DNA of 26,968 nucleotides from Thalassiosira profunda (GCA_036939355.1 JALLAP010000017.1:1-26968); one strand, 5' to 3'. Shown: positions 1 through 9,391, counted from the stretch's first letter. Notes: generated by a model not told the origin, from the sequence alone. Numbers and translations: made by a program.

Positions 1-55
1 ATAAATATCTTATTAATCATAACTAATTTTCATTCACTGTTGAATAAAATTTGAC
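1..55. repeat. Left arm of terminal inverted repeat (plastid IR edge)
   Basis: Bases 1-55 are the exact reverse complement of 26914-26968, and the match breaks at base 56. In a plastid genome this is what the ends of a single-copy region look like when a short piece of each large inverted repeat is kept. That it is the edge of a much longer IR is inference, because nothing beyond 55 bases is visible. Confidence 0.9.
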
Positions 56-107
56 ATTATTCCTAAATCTGAAGTACTATATTTTTAATTTTATACTAAC
101 GCTTTTT

Positions 108-419
108 ATGTCAAAAACAATAAAATATGAAATGATGATTCTTTTAACAGAAGAATTTAACGATAATGAATTAAAAACTTGGGCTTTTAATTATGCTAAA
201 ACATTGCGAAAATTAAACGTATCTGAAATTTCAGTAATTTCACGGGGTAAACGAGATTTAGCATACGAAATTGCAAATCAAAAACGTGGAAATTTTATTC
301 AAATCAATTTTTCAAGTATCCCTAAACATATAGAAAATTTTTCAAGTAGTTTAAAATTTGATTCAAATGTTTTAAGATTTTTAGTTTTAAATAAAACAAA
401 TAACGTAAAAAAATTTTAA
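108..419 (+). CDS. rps6: 30S ribosomal protein S6
   Basis: This is the small-subunit protein bS6, which binds the platform of the plastid 30S subunit with S18. The product has 103 residues. The N-terminus has the family pattern in which KYE starts the first beta strand (KYEMMILL), and the central RGKRDLAYEI resembles the bacterial segment around the conserved RRxLAY. The open frame extends upstream to base 51, but those extra 19 residues are hydrophobic, partly overlap the IR edge and have no counterpart in S6, so I start at ATG 108. No clear Shine-Dalgarno site precedes it. Any promoter must lie in the short upstream stretch or inside the IR. The stop codon sits in the loop of a strong hairpin (399-437). 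Confidence 0.9.
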   Translation: MSKTIKYEMMILLTEEFNDNELKTWAFNYAKTLRKLNVSEISVISRGKRDLAYEIANQKRGNFIQINFSSIPKHIENFSSSLKFDSNVLRFLVLNKTNNVKKF

Positions 420-437
420 AAATTTTTTTACGTTATT
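399..437 (+). terminator. Hairpin at the 3' end of rps6
   Basis: The arm at 399-416 pairs perfectly with 420-437, giving an 18-bp stem with a 3-nt loop. The stem contains a run of seven A paired with seven T. The rps6 stop codon (417-419) is in the loop. It probably ends or stabilises the rps6 transcript before the trnN promoter at 441. Confidence 0.65.
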
Positions 438-440
438 ACC

Positions 441-469
441 TTGAATTAGAAATAAAGATATGCTAACAT
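441..469 (+). promoter_or_regulatory. Sigma70-type promoter for trnN
   Basis: A TTGAAT box (441-446), a 17-base spacer and a TAACAT box (464-469) match the bacterial-type plastid promoter consensus. The predicted start near 476 is about 10 bases before mature tRNA-Asn. thiG follows the tRNA by 29 bases without its own visible promoter, so it may share this one. Confidence 0.5.
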
Positions 470-485
470 CTGAGTAATAGGTATT

Positions 486-557
486 TCCTCAGTAGCTCAG
501 TGGTAGAGCAATCGGCTGTTAACCGATTGGTCGTAGGTTCAAGTCCTACCTGGGGAG
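486..557 (+). tRNA. trnN(guu): tRNA-Asn (GUU)
   Basis: The 72-nt cloverleaf folds fully. The 7-bp acceptor stem (486-492 with 550-556) has one G-U pair. The anticodon loop CTGTTAA has anticodon GTT at 518-520, and the T arm carries the GGTTCAAGTCC motif. The discriminator is G557. No CCA is encoded, as is usual in plastids. Confidence 0.97.
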
Positions 558-586
558 TTTAAAATAAATTAAAATTATAAAAATTT

Positions 587-1393
587 ATGAAAAATATGTT
601 TGATCCTTTGAAAATTGGGGATAAATCATTTTCTTCGCGTTTAATGTTAGGAACTGGGAAATATCGGACTAGCAAAGATGCAATAAATAGTATTGAAACA
701 AGCGCGTGTGAAATTGTTACAGTTGCTATTCGACGATTACCTACAAATATAAATCATGATAATATTAGTTTTCTCAAATCTTTAAATTGGGAAAATCTTT
801 GGTTATTACCAAATACAGCTGGTTCACAAACAGCTGAGGATGCTATTCGAATGGCATTTTTAGGTCATGAATTAGCTTGTCAATTAGGTCAAGAAGATAA
901 TTTTTTTGTTAAGTTGGAAGTTATTTCTGATCCAAAATATTTATTACCGGATCCAATTGGAACTTTAAAAGCAGCAGAATTTTTAGTAAAAAAAGGGTTT
1001 ACTGTTTTACCTTATATTAACGCTGACCCGATGTTAGCATTACATCTTGAAGATTTAGGATGTGCTACTGTTATGCCACTTGGTTCACCAATTGGGTCAG
1101 GTCAAGGGTTAAATAATTTATCTAATCTTAAAATCATTATTGAAAATGCAAATATTCCTGTTATTATAGACGCTGGAATTGGCGCACCAAGTGAAGCTAC
1201 AATGGCAATGGAATTAGGGGCTGATGGAGTTTTACTAAACACAGCAGTAGCTCAAGCAAAAAATCCAGAGCAAATGGCTTTGGCAATGAAATTAGGAGTT
1301 CAAGCAGGACGGTTAGGTTATTTAGCTGGGCGAATGGAAAAAAAATATTATGCTACTCCGAGTTCTCCTATCAGTCAAATAAGTCAAATATAA
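587..1393 (+). CDS. thiG: Thiazole synthase ThiG
   Basis: ThiG builds the thiazole phosphate ring of thiamin from deoxyxylulose 5-phosphate, a glycine-derived imine and sulfur from ThiS thiocarboxylate. The protein has 268 residues, normal for this TIM-barrel family. Visible motifs are [10 protein letters not shown] near residue 18, VTVAIRR at 45-50, the Schiff-base lysine candidate K109 in [15 protein letters not shown], and the phosphate-binding [10 protein letters not shown] and [11 protein letters not shown] segments. It lies 29 bases after trnN and converges on dnaK, with a 46-nt perfect palindrome starting at its stop codon. Its sulfur donor gene thiS is 24 kb away at 25551-25763. Confidence 0.96.
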   Translation: MKNMFDPLKIGDKSFSSRLMLGTGKYRTSKDAINSIETSACEIVTVAIRRLPTNINHDNISFLKSLNWENLWLLPNTAGSQTAEDAIRMAFLGHELACQLGQEDNFFVKLEVISDPKYLLPDPIGTLKAAEFLVKKGFTVLPYINADPMLALHLEDLGCATVMPLGSPIGSGQGLNNLSNLKIIIENANIPVIIDAGIGAPSEATMAMELGADGVLLNTAVAQAKNPEQMALAMKLGVQAGRLGYLAGRMEKKYYATPSSPISQISQI

Positions 1394-1436
1394 TAATATA
1401 CTAATATTTAATTAATTAAATATTAGTATATTATTA
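1391..1436. terminator. 46-nt perfect palindrome between thiG and dnaK
   Basis: Bases 1391-1436 equal their own reverse complement, starting with the thiG TAA stop. As RNA this folds into a stem of about 21 bp with a 4-nt loop on either strand. It sits between two converging genes, so it probably acts as a two-way terminator or 3'-end stabiliser. Confidence 0.75.
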
Positions 1437-1486
1437 CTACTGTATAGGAAATTTTCTCGTTTAACTAATTTTCTACATTTTTTATC

Positions 1487-3283
1487 TTAACTTATTTTTC
1501 CTTCCAACAATTTTTGTAATTGTTCAAACGATTCTTTAATTGAATCAGTTGATTCATTATTGTTTGCTAATACTTCACGAAGATTTGCTATTGCTGCTTG
1601 TATTTCTTTTTTATTATCTTCTGTACAATCTGTAAGTTCATCACCATCTAGTTTTTCTTCGATTGTTCGACAATAATTTGTAGCAGTTAATATTAAATCA
1701 CTTTTTTCTTTTTGTTCTTTATCAATTTCCGCATATTTTTCTGCATCTTCTAACATAGCGTCAATATCACTTTCTGATAGATTAGAACTACCTTGAATTG
1801 TTACACTTTGTTCTTTTCCTGACTCGTTTTCTTTAGCCGTTACTGATAATAATCCATCAACATTAATATCAAATGTTACTTCAATTTGTGGTCGACCTTT
1901 TGGAGCTTCTGGTATTCCTTCTAATTTGAAATTTCCTAAACTCTTATTCCCACTAACAACTTCTCTTTCTCCTTGCAAAACATGAATCTCTACATTTGTT
2001 TGATTATCTGCTGCAGTTGAGAATAGTTCAGATTTTTTAACAGGAATTGTAGTGTTTCGTGAAATCAGTTTTGTCATTATTCCACCAACTGTTTCTACAC
2101 CAAGTGATAGAGGTGTAACATCTAATAATAAAATATCTGTTATTTCACCTGCTAAAATACCCGCTTGAATAGCTGCACCAATAGCAACAACTTCATCAGG
2201 GTTTACTGATTTATTTGGTTTTTTTCCTGTTAATGACTCTACCAATTGTTGAATTGCTGGAATTCGTGTTGAACCACCTACTAATACAACTTCGTCAATT
2301 CCTGATTTATCTAGTTTTGCATCTTTTAAAGCTTTTTCAACAGGAATGCGACAACGATCAATCAAATCTTTACATAAAGTTTCGAATTTTTCACGTGTTA
2401 AATCTTGTTGAATATGTTTTGGCCCGCTTTTATCTGCTGTAATAAATGGTAAATTAATTGTTGTTTTTTCAACATTCGATAATTCCATTTTTGCTTTTTC
2501 AGCAGCTTCTGTCAAACGTTGTAAAGCTTGAATATCTTTAGTTAAATTAGTTCCTTCTTTTTCTTCAAAGTCTTTGACTAACCAACGAACCAATGCTTTA
2601 TCAAAATCATCACCACCTAAATTTGTATCACCCGCTGTTGATAATACTTCAAAAATTCCATCACCAACTTCTAAAACTGAAACATCAAATGTTCCACCAC
2701 CTAAGTCAAAAACTAAAATAGTTTCATTTTGTTTTTTATCTAAACCATAAGCTAAAGAAGCTGCTGTAGGTTCATTAATAATTCTTAAAACTTCAATACC
2801 TGCAATTTTCCCAGCATCAACTGTTGCTTGTCGTTGGGAATCGTTAAAATAAGCAGGTACTGTAATTACAGCTTTTGTAACATCCTGTCCTAAATATTCT
2901 TTTGCGTCTGTAATTAATTTTCGGATAACTTGTGCTGAAACTTCTTCAGGACTAAAATCTTTATTTAAAGATGAACATTTAATTTTTATATTTCCATTAT
3001 CATCTTTTATTACTTTATATGGTAATTCTTTTGATTCTTCAGAAACTTCATCTGCTTTACAACCTATAAATCGTTTAACAGAGAAAAATGTATTTTCTGC
3101 ATTAACTACTGATTGTCGCTTAGCAAGCTGACCTACTAATAATTCTTCTTTCTTAGTATAAGCTACAATTGAGGGTGTTGTTCTAAAACCTTCCGCATTT
3201 GTAATAACTGTTGGTTGGCCCCCCTCAATAGCAGCAACTACAGAATTTGTTGTTCCTAAATCAATTCCTACTACTTTATTCAT
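1487..3283 (-). CDS. dnaK: Hsp70-type chaperone DnaK
   Basis: This ATP-driven chaperone of the plastid stroma has 598 residues. The ATPase domain (about 1-380) carries the phosphate-1 motif GIDLGTTNS at residues 6-14, then [23 protein letters not shown] and [11 protein letters not shown]. The substrate-binding domain follows with [14 protein letters not shown]. The protein is some 40 residues shorter than E. coli DnaK. The glycine-rich tail is missing and it ends in a lysine- and glutamate-rich helix. It is transcribed away from the ribosomal cluster and converges on thiG. I saw no CIRCE element upstream. The start is the ATG read from 3283 on the minus strand, directly before the conserved N-terminus. 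Confidence 0.97.
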   Translation of the reverse strand: MNKVVGIDLGTTNSVVAAIEGGQPTVITNAEGFRTTPSIVAYTKKEELLVGQLAKRQSVVNAENTFFSVKRFIGCKADEVSEESKELPYKVIKDDNGNIKIKCSSLNKDFSPEEVSAQVIRKLITDAKEYLGQDVTKAVITVPAYFNDSQRQATVDAGKIAGIEVLRIINEPTAASLAYGLDKKQNETILVFDLGGGTFDVSVLEVGDGIFEVLSTAGDTNLGGDDFDKALVRWLVKDFEEKEGTNLTKDIQALQRLTEAAEKAKMELSNVEKTTINLPFITADKSGPKHIQQDLTREKFETLCKDLIDRCRIPVEKALKDAKLDKSGIDEVVLVGGSTRIPAIQQLVESLTGKKPNKSVNPDEVVAIGAAIQAGILAGEITDILLLDVTPLSLGVETVGGIMTKLISRNTTIPVKKSELFSTAADNQTNVEIHVLQGEREVVSGNKSLGNFKLEGIPEAPKGRPQIEVTFDINVDGLLSVTAKENESGKEQSVTIQGSSNLSESDIDAMLEDAEKYAEIDKEQKEKSDLILTATNYCRTIEEKLDGDELTDCTEDNKKEIQAAIANLREVLANNNESTDSIKESFEQLQKLLEGKIS

Positions 3284-3415
3284 ATAACCTATTTAACTTT
3301 GTATAAATTTATGTTTACTACTATACATTATATACCACATATATGTATATAGGTATACATACCTATTACCTATTTATATAATTTTATAAATTTACCCTTT
3401 TAAAATTTAAGTAAG

Positions 3416-3439
3416 AATATTATAATTAATTATAATATT
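3416..3439. repeat. 24-nt perfect palindrome in dnaK/rpl3 spacer
   Basis: The sequence is its own reverse complement and made only of A and T. It could be an operator, a cruciform or a hairpin in the rpl3 leader. Function is unknown. Confidence 0.6.
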
Positions 3440-3581
3440 GTAAAAATGTCTTATATAGACAAAATCTTTCAATTTTTTTAAGATTATGAAATAGTTTGAT
3501 AGTTATAATTATTAAACTACTTATCTTTCGATTTAATAAAATTAAGTTATATCACTATTAATATATATATAAGTATTTTTT

Positions 3582-3585
3582 GGAG
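3582..3585 (+). promoter_or_regulatory. Shine-Dalgarno site selecting the rpl3 GTG start
   Basis: GGAG lies nine bases before GTG 3595. It supports GTG initiation over the TTG at 3580, which overlaps it. Confidence 0.6.
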
Positions 3586-3594
3586 AAAAATATT

Positions 3595-4218
3595 GTGTCT
3601 TTAGGTTTATTAGGAAACAAAATTGGAATGACCCAAATATTTGATGAATCAGGGAATATCATTCCAGTTACAATTTTAAAAGTTGGACCTTGTATAGTTA
3701 CACAAGTTAAAACTACATTAAATGACGGTTATAATGCAATTCAGGTTGGCTATGGAAACGTATCAACAAAATCGTTAACACAACCTCAACTAGGTCATTT
3801 ACAAAAGTCAAATATTCAACCTTTAAAATATTTAAAAGAATTTCGTGTAAATGATCCCGCTGATTTCAATGTTGGTCAAGTTTTAAATGTTGAATCATTT
3901 GTTGCTGGACAATTAATAAATGTTACAGGAAAGAGTATAGGGAAAGGCTTCTCAGGTCTTCAAAAACGTCATAATTTTGCAAGAGGTCCTATGACTCATG
4001 GATCTAAGAACCATAGAGCTCCTGGGTCAATTGGTATGGGAACATCACCAGGACGTGTTTTACCAGGGAAAAAAATGGCGGGTCAACTTGGTAATAAAAT
4101 TACAAACATTAAAAAATTAAAAATCGTTCAAGTAAATAACGATGAGAATATTTTAGTTGTAAAAGGGGCTGTCCCTGGAAAACCTGGAAATTTGCTTAGT
4201 ATTGTTCCCTCAACATAA
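3595..4218 (+). CDS. rpl3: 50S ribosomal protein L3
   Basis: L3 is an early-assembly large-subunit protein whose loop reaches the peptidyl transferase centre. It opens the ribosomal cluster. I choose GTG 3595, giving 207 residues beginning [15 protein letters not shown], because GGAG (3582-3585) lies 9 bases upstream and this fits the family N-terminus. A TTG at 3580 would add five residues but overlaps that site. The conserved [21 protein letters not shown] segment, interrupted in the family only by small changes, and [14 protein letters not shown] near the C-terminus identify it. Confidence 0.93.
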   Translation: MSLGLLGNKIGMTQIFDESGNIIPVTILKVGPCIVTQVKTTLNDGYNAIQVGYGNVSTKSLTQPQLGHLQKSNIQPLKYLKEFRVNDPADFNVGQVLNVESFVAGQLINVTGKSIGKGFSGLQKRHNFARGPMTHGSKNHRAPGSIGMGTSPGRVLPGKKMAGQLGNKITNIKKLKIVQVNNDENILVVKGAVPGKPGNLLSIVPST

Positions 4219-4264
4219 TGCGTAAAAATATAATTAAATAAATGAACATTAGGAAAAATACTAT

Positions 4265-4912
4265 ATGGCTGTTCAAAAAATTATAGAATACAATTCATTA
4301 GATTCAGATGGACAAATATCATCTGATAAATATAATTTTAAACTTAATATATTAGAAGATTCAGGTAATTATTTGATTCATCGAGATATTTTAAGACATC
4401 AACTTTCACAAAAGCAAGGAACGGTTTCAACGAAAACTAGAAGTGAAGTCCGTGGTGGGGGTAAAAAACCTTGGCAACAAAAAGGGACGGGAAGAGCTCG
4501 AGCAGGTTCAAGTCGTTCACCATTATGGCGAGGTGGGGGTGTTATTTTTGGGCCAAAACCTAAAACAACTAATTTAAAATTAAATAAAAAAGAACGTAAT
4601 TTAGCATTACAAACTTTATTATACAATAAACGGAATAATATCTCGGTAATTGGTGAATTAGAATCATTAATTAATGAATCTAAAACAAGAGTTTTTTGTG
4701 ATATTTGTAAAAATTATAATTTAGACTTAAACCAAAAAATTTTATTTGTTGTTTCTAAAAAAACAACTCCTTTAAAATTATCAACTCAAAATTTAAAAAA
4801 TGTTGAATTAATTTCAGCATCAAATTTAAATACTTTAAGTTTATTAAAAGCAAAACAAATTTTATTAACGCCATTAGCAGTCAATGATATAAAGGAGATT
4901 TATTGTGATTAA
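4265..4912 (+). CDS. rpl4: 50S ribosomal protein L4
   Basis: L4 has 215 residues and lines the exit tunnel. The conserved extended loop is clear: [20 protein letters not shown] followed by [19 protein letters not shown], about residues 58-95. The globular C-terminal half is shorter and lysine-rich. AGGA about 10 bases before the ATG may serve as a weak ribosome site. Its last 8 bases overlap rpl23, which suggests coupled translation. Confidence 0.95.
   Translation: MAVQKIIEYNSLDSDGQISSDKYNFKLNILEDSGNYLIHRDILRHQLSQKQGTVSTKTRSEVRGGGKKPWQQKGTGRARAGSSRSPLWRGGGVIFGPKPKTTNLKLNKKERNLALQTLLYNKRNNISVIGELESLINESKTRVFCDICKNYNLDLNQKILFVVSKKTTPLKLSTQNLKNVELISASNLNTLSLLKAKQILLTPLAVNDIKEIYCD
4891..4897 (+). 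promoter_or_regulatory. Shine-Dalgarno site for the rpl23 GTG start
   Basis: AAAGGAG lies inside the 3' end of rpl4 and 7 bases before GTG 4905. It favours this overlapping start over the ATG at 4929. Confidence 0.6.
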
Positions 4913-5207
4913 TTCTTCAGATATTAATATGAATATTATAAAATATCCAATTATTACGGATAAAGCTACAAGATTATTAGCTAACAATCAATATAGTTTT
5001 GTTGTAAGCCCTAAATCTGATAAACCAACAATTAAAGCTGCAATTGAATATTTATTTAATGTTAAGGTAGTAAAAATTAACACTGCTCATTTACCAAAAA
5101 AGAAAAAGAGAGTCGGTCAATATATGGGCTGGAAATCACATTATAAAAAAGCAATTGTAACGTTATCAGAGGGCGATACAATAAACTTATTTGCAGAAGA
5201 AAATTAA
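4905..5207 (+). CDS. rpl23: 50S ribosomal protein L23
   Basis: L23 sits at the tunnel exit, where nascent-chain factors dock. The 100-residue reading starts at a GTG that overlaps the end of rpl4 by 8 bases and has a strong AAAGGAG site 7 bases upstream. Family features are [15 protein letters not shown] and the basic loop [23 protein letters not shown]. Starting at ATG 4929 would remove eight poorly conserved residues and still leave a complete L23, so the first residues are uncertain. Confidence 0.93.
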   Translation: MINSSDINMNIIKYPIITDKATRLLANNQYSFVVSPKSDKPTIKAAIEYLFNVKVVKINTAHLPKKKKRVGQYMGWKSHYKKAIVTLSEGDTINLFAEEN

Positions 5208-5231
5208 CAATTATATACATTAATCAAGTTT

Positions 5232-6059
5232 ATGAGTATTCGTCTTTACAAAGCATATACACCAGGGACACGAAATAGAGCCCTTTCATCTTTTTCAGAA
5301 ATAACAACAGATAAACCAGAAAAACGTTTAGTTAAGAAAAATCATCGAAATAAAGGTAGAAATAACAGAGGCGTTATTACTATACGACACAGAGGTGGTG
5401 GTCATAAAAAACAATATCGAGTAATTGATTTTAAACGTAATAAACATAACGTGCCAGCTATCGTTAATTCTATTGAATATGATCCAAACAGAAATGCACG
5501 AATTGCGTTACTTCATTTTATAGATGGTGAAAAACGTTATATTTTACACCCAAATAATTTAAATGTTGGTGATACAGTTCTATCTGGAAAAGGAATATCG
5601 TTAGACATTGGAAATACGTTACCACTAGAAGAAATTCCTTTAGGAACATCTGTTCATAATATTGAATTAATTCCTAATCGTGGAGGACAAATTGTTCGCT
5701 CTGCAGGAACATCGGCAAAAATTTTAGCTAAAGAAGGAAATTATGTAACTTTACGTTTACCATCTAAAGAAATTAGGTTAATTCGTAAAGAATGTTTTGC
5801 TACAGTTGGTGAATTAAGTAACAATGATGCATTTTTAGTTCAAAGTGGTAAAGCTGGTCGTACACGTTGGTTAGGAAAACGTCCAACTGTTCGCGGTTCA
5901 GTTATGAATCCATGTGATCATCCTCATGGTGGTGGGGAAGGTCGAGCTCCAATCGGGCGTACTCGACCTTTGACACCTTGGGGGAAACCAGCATTAGGTA
6001 AAAAAACACGAAAAACAAAAAAATTAAGTAATGTTTATATTTTACGTCGACGTTCATAA
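5232..6059 (+). CDS. rpl2: 50S ribosomal protein L2
   Basis: L2 has 275 residues, the full bacterial length, and is needed for subunit joining and peptidyl transfer. The N-terminal segment [21 protein letters not shown] and the C-terminal [19 protein letters not shown], which holds the conserved catalytic-site histidine, are intact. It has no intron, unlike many land-plant copies. The start ATG lacks a clear Shine-Dalgarno site. It is 24 bases after rpl23. Confidence 0.97.
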   Translation: MSIRLYKAYTPGTRNRALSSFSEITTDKPEKRLVKKNHRNKGRNNRGVITIRHRGGGHKKQYRVIDFKRNKHNVPAIVNSIEYDPNRNARIALLHFIDGEKRYILHPNNLNVGDTVLSGKGISLDIGNTLPLEEIPLGTSVHNIELIPNRGGQIVRSAGTSAKILAKEGNYVTLRLPSKEIRLIRKECFATVGELSNNDAFLVQSGKAGRTRWLGKRPTVRGSVMNPCDHPHGGGEGRAPIGRTRPLTPWGKPALGKKTRKTKKLSNVYILRRRS

Positions 6060-6096
6060 TTAATTCGTAAAAAATTTATTAATAAGATTCTCAAAA

Positions 6097-6375
6097 ATGT
6101 CAAGATCATTAAAAAAAGGGCCTTTTGTTGCATATCATTTATTAAAGAAAATTAATAAAATGAACGCAGAAGGAAAAAAAGATATAATTACAACCTGGTC
6201 ACGTAGTTCGACTATTTTACCAAATATGGTTGGGTTTACTATAGCCGTATACAATGGGAAACAACATGTTCCAATTTTTATTTCTGATCAGTTAGTTGGC
6301 CACAAACTAGGTGAATTTGTTTCTACACGAACATTTAAATCACACATTAAGGCAGATAAAAAAACAAAACGTTAA
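6097..6375 (+). CDS. rps19: 30S ribosomal protein S19
   Basis: S19 has 92 residues and works with S13 in the head of the small subunit near the A-site tRNA. It begins [18 protein letters not shown], and the core [20 protein letters not shown] is typical of the family. The C-terminus has the basic, flexible end ADKKTKR. The next gene, the putative ycf88, starts 13 bases after the stop codon. Confidence 0.96.
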   Translation: MSRSLKKGPFVAYHLLKKINKMNAEGKKDIITTWSRSSTILPNMVGFTIAVYNGKQHVPIFISDQLVGHKLGEFVSTRTFKSHIKADKKTKR

Positions 6376-6388
6376 GGAAAAATTAAAC

Positions 6389-6784
6389 ATGGCACGACTA
6401 GAATTAACATTAAATTTCCCAAAAAGTTTCCAAATTAAAACTTTTAATGTTAAATCTGAAAAAACGTTATCTCCACTAGCAAAATTAATTTTGCAAAGTG
6501 TTCAGTTTAAACATTTTTATTATGTGCGTGATGATATATCTTATCTCTTAAAATCGAATCCGGTTGAACGAGATTTTCTTTTACAAGCTTTATATTCAAC
6601 TGTGATTTCTTTACAAAATAATTTATCTATAAATTTCTTTGATATGTGGGTTTATGAAATTTACATAAATAAAGTTTCAACTCATAATAAATTTATGAGT
6701 CCAAAATCCCAAAATCTAGAACCAGATGAATATATAACAATAAAATTAGCTTATGGAAGTAGTGTTTCTCAAGAAAAAAAATAA
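6389..6784 (+). CDS. ycf88: Conserved hypothetical protein, probably Ycf88
   Basis: The 131-residue product is of unknown function. The start ATG 6389 has AAGGA 10 bases upstream, within the end of rps19; the open frame reaches back to 6311 but overlaps rps19 there. The sequence is not membrane-like. It has a basic N-terminus, a hydrophobic central part (about 45-75) and aromatic stretches such as FFDMWVYEIYINKV and DEYITIKLAYG, suggesting a small alpha/beta fold. No catalytic motif is visible. Its place between rps19 and rpl22, where bacteria have no gene, agrees with my memory of the diatom-specific ycf88. Co-transcription suggests a ribosome-related role, which is only inference. Confidence 0.65.
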   Translation: MARLELTLNFPKSFQIKTFNVKSEKTLSPLAKLILQSVQFKHFYYVRDDISYLLKSNPVERDFLLQALYSTVISLQNNLSINFFDMWVYEIYINKVSTHNKFMSPKSQNLEPDEYITIKLAYGSSVSQEKK

Positions 6785-6855
6785 TATTTCACTATTACAA
6801 TAAAGATTCTTTAGAAACCTCAAATATATGTAAAAAATATTAAGGAAACTTTATT

Positions 6856-7203
6856 ATGTCGAATGGTCAATCAGTAAAAGCAGTAGCAAAATATGTGAGG
6901 ATATCTCCACATAAAGTAAGACAGGTTTTAGATCAAATTCGTGGTCGTTCATATCAAGAAGCATTAATGATATTAGAATTTTTACCCTATGATGCCGGTT
7001 CACCAATTTGGCAAGTAGTACATTCTGTAGCAGCAAATGCAAAAAATAATTATAATTTAGATAAAAAAAAATTAGTTATTTCAGAAATCTTTGCAGATGA
7101 AGGCCCAAAACTAAAACGTATTCGACCACGTGCCCAAGGTCGAGCTTATAAGATTTTAAAACCAACTTGTCATATTACAGTTGTTGTAAAATCAATTAGT
7201 TAA
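6856..7203 (+). CDS. rpl22: 50S ribosomal protein L22
   Basis: L22 has 115 residues. Its long hairpin lines the peptide tunnel beside L4. Family signatures are [22 protein letters not shown] at the N-terminus, the middle [13 protein letters not shown] and the hairpin [22 protein letters not shown]. Length and hairpin are bacterial-like. An AAGGA lies about 11 bases before the ATG. A 71-base gap separates it from the preceding ycf88-like gene. Confidence 0.96.
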   Translation: MSNGQSVKAVAKYVRISPHKVRQVLDQIRGRSYQEALMILEFLPYDAGSPIWQVVHSVAANAKNNYNLDKKKLVISEIFADEGPKLKRIRPRAQGRAYKILKPTCHITVVVKSIS

Positions 7204-7229
7204 GAAAATAAGAATTAAGGATTTTTTCT

Positions 7230-7874
7230 ATGGGACAAAAGACACATCCTTTGGGATTTCGTTTAGGGATTACACAAGAGCATCGATCAGCTTGGTATGC
7301 AGATTTTAAACACTATTCAACATTATTAGAAGAAGATGATAAAATTAGAACATACCTTAATAAATTAGCAAAATTTGCTAGTATATCGAATATTTATATT
7401 AATCGAAATGGGTTAGGTGACCAAATTGAACTAAATATTGAAACTGGTAGGCCAGGACTATTAGTTGGGGATAACGGTTCTGAGATTAAAACTCTAGCCG
7501 CTAATATCAAAAAGTTTATACCTGATAACCGTCAAATCACTATTAACATTTTAGAAGTTGAAAATGTTAATTCGAATGCTTCTCTAATTGCAGATCTTGT
7601 AGTTCAACAATTGGAAGATCGTGTTGCATTTCGTCGTGCTATTCGTGAAGCATTAAAATGTGCTCAAGATAACGACGTAAATGGTATTAAAATTCAAGTA
7701 TCTGGCCGATTAAATGGTGCAGAAATTGCCAGAAGTGAATGGATTCGAGAAGGGCGTGTTCCACTTCAAACTTTAAGAGCGGATATTGATTATGCTACAA
7801 AAGAAGCAAATACAATTTATGGTGTTTTAGGTGTAAAAGTCTGGTTATTTAAAAATGAAATATTAAAAAAATAA
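7230..7874 (+). CDS. rps3: 30S ribosomal protein S3
   Basis: S3 has 214 residues and forms part of the mRNA entry tunnel. It starts [20 protein letters not shown], the canonical S3 N-terminus. The KH-type region contains [20 protein letters not shown], with a less typical GDNG in place of the usual GxxG. The C-terminal domain shows [15 protein letters not shown] and [22 protein letters not shown] lies upstream of the ATG. Confidence 0.96.
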   Translation: MGQKTHPLGFRLGITQEHRSAWYADFKHYSTLLEEDDKIRTYLNKLAKFASISNIYINRNGLGDQIELNIETGRPGLLVGDNGSEIKTLAANIKKFIPDNRQITINILEVENVNSNASLIADLVVQQLEDRVAFRRAIREALKCAQDNDVNGIKIQVSGRLNGAEIARSEWIREGRVPLQTLRADIDYATKEANTIYGVLGVKVWLFKNEILKK

Positions 7875-7931
7875 TTGAAATACAAGAAAAAGAACAGAAA
7901 AGGTCTATTTATTAATTAATCTCATTTCATT

Positions 7932-8345
7932 ATGTTAAGTCCAAAAAGAACAAAATATAGAAAATACCACCGTGGAAGAATGCGGGGTAAAGCAACTCGC
8001 GGAAACGAAGTTTCATTTGGTAAGTATGGTTTACAAGCTTTAGAACCATCATGGATTACTTCACGTCAAATTGAAGCAACACGGAGAACAATTACTCGTT
8101 ATACGAAGCGGGGTGCATCATTATGGATTCGTATTTTCCCCGACAAAACTGTGACAGCTCGTGCTGCCGAATCACGTATGGGATCGGGTAAAGGTGCAGT
8201 TGATTATTGGGTTGCGACAGTAAAGCCAGGAACAATCTTATTTGAAATTAGTTCTGTTCCAGAAGAAGTTGCGCGAGCTGCTTTTAATTTAGCAGCATAT
8301 AAATTACCCATTAAAACAAAATTTATTATTAGAAACGATAATTAA
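7932..8345 (+). CDS. rpl16: 50S ribosomal protein L16
   Basis: L16 has 137 residues and contacts the A-site tRNA elbow. It begins [19 protein letters not shown] and contains the conserved [20 protein letters not shown] and [21 protein letters not shown] segments. No intron interrupts the first exon, unlike many green plastids. It is separated from rpl29 by only 6 bases. Confidence 0.97.
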   Translation: MLSPKRTKYRKYHRGRMRGKATRGNEVSFGKYGLQALEPSWITSRQIEATRRTITRYTKRGASLWIRIFPDKTVTARAAESRMGSGKGAVDYWVATVKPGTILFEISSVPEEVARAAFNLAAYKLPIKTKFIIRNDN

Positions 8346-8351
8346 TAACCT

Positions 8352-8558
8352 ATGAATATATCTAACTCTAACAGTAAGGATAATATGTCAATGTCGACTC
8401 AAGAATTGATTAAAGAGCTGAAAGAGGCAGAAAAGGTATTATTTGATTTGCGATTTAAAAAAGCTACTCGCCAACCATTTAAACCTCATCAAATTAAAGC
8501 TACTAAAAAAAAAGTAGCAACACTAAAAACTATTTTAAGAGCTAAATTTCTAGATTAA
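8352..8558 (+). CDS. rpl29: 50S ribosomal protein L29
   Basis: L29 is a small helical hairpin protein next to L23 at the tunnel exit. The long reading has 68 residues. The conserved part begins STQELIKELKEAEKVLFDLRF, and the second helix follows HQIKATKKKVATLKTILR. The first 13 residues are serine- and asparagine-rich and not family-like. In-frame ATGs at 8385 and 8391 have TAAGGA (8375-8380) just ahead, so the true start may be one of these. A gap of 200 bases follows. Confidence 0.9.
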   Translation: MNISNSNSKDNMSMSTQELIKELKEAEKVLFDLRFKKATRQPFKPHQIKATKKKVATLKTILRAKFLD

Positions 8559-8758
8559 TTCTGAAAATAAAAATCTAATTTGGGCTTTGAAAAATTGATT
8601 CCTTGAAATTCTATATGTGAAGATCATTATAGATATGTCTTTATAACTATTCTATTTTTAGAGTGTTATAAATAAACAAGTTAGGCTCAATTTTTGAAAC
8701 ATAAGATATTGCCCAATAGTCGTATAAAAAACTAAAAGAGGTTTTAAGGAGTTTTAAA

Positions 8759-9013
8759 ATGCCTGTAAAAGAAAAAATTGGTATTGTTGTGAGTAATAAA
8801 ATGCAAAAAACTGTGGTTGTAAAAGTTGAAAGTCGTTATCCACATCCTATGTATTCAAAGACAATGATCAAAACACGTAAATATTTGGCTCATGATGAAA
8901 TGAGTGAATGCAATATTGGTGATCAAGTTTTAGTACAAGAATGTAGACCACTTAGTAAAAAAAAGCGTTGGTCAGTCGCTAAAATTATTTCAAAATCATC
9001 GTTAATTACTTAA
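8759..9013 (+). CDS. rps17: 30S ribosomal protein S17
   Basis: S17 has 84 residues, an OB-fold protein that binds early to 16S rRNA helix 11. Typical stretches are [39 protein letters not shown] and [23 protein letters not shown] (8746-8751) lies 7 bases before the ATG, one of the better ribosome sites in the cluster. This suits a gene that restarts translation after a long non-coding gap. Confidence 0.96.
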   Translation: MPVKEKIGIVVSNKMQKTVVVKVESRYPHPMYSKTMIKTRKYLAHDEMSECNIGDQVLVQECRPLSKKKRWSVAKIISKSSLIT

Positions 9014-9025
9014 AATTATCTTTTT

Positions 9026-9391
9026 ATGATTTACCCACAAACAATGTTAACTGTAGCTGATAATACAGGTGCAAAAAAAATTATGTGTATTCGCGTCTTA
9101 GGCGGAAACCGGAAATATGGAAAAATTGGCGACACCATTATTGGTGTTGTTAAAGAGGCTATTCCAAATATGCCTATTAAAAAATCAGATATTGTCCGCG
9201 CAATTATAGTAAGAACATCTAAGACTATTCGTCGACCTGATGGTATGTATATTCGATTTGATGATAATGCCGCTGTGATTGTAAATATGGAAAATAATCC
9301 ACGTGGAACGCGTGTCTTTGGTCCTGTTGCTCGTGAAATTCGAGATAAGAACTTTTCTAAAATTGTTTCATTAGCTCCGGAGGTTTTATAA
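9026..9391 (+). CDS. rpl14: 50S ribosomal protein L14
   Basis: L14 has 121 residues and forms an intersubunit bridge with 16S rRNA. The start [20 protein letters not shown] and the segments [19 protein letters not shown] and [18 protein letters not shown] are diagnostic. The 3' end contains the GGAGG ribosome site of the next gene, and its stop codon directly abuts the rpl24 ATG. Confidence 0.97.
   Translation: MIYPQTMLTVADNTGAKKIMCIRVLGGNRKYGKIGDTIIGVVKEAIPNMPIKKSDIVRAIIVRTSKTIRRPDGMYIRFDDNAAVIVNMENNPRGTRVFGPVAREIRDKNFSKIVSLAPEVL

Larger units (their letters stand above)
3284..3594. promoter_or_regulatory. Divergent dnaK/rpl3 control region
   Basis: This 311-base spacer holds no gene. It must contain promoters for dnaK (minus) and for the ribosomal cluster (plus). 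It is strongly AT-rich with several symmetric elements: TATACC/GGTATA arms around a 10-base palindrome (3331-3357), an ATAGGTAT/ATACCTAT inverted repeat (3349-3366) and a 24-nt perfect palindrome (3416-3439). TATAAT-like boxes occur (for example 3504-3509), but none has a convincing -35 partner, so I do not assign a promoter. Confidence 0.5.

Noticed and set aside
51..107. Longer rps6 product starting at 51
   Set aside because: The 19 extra residues are low-complexity and hydrophobic and partly overlap the repeat edge; S6 starts at 108.
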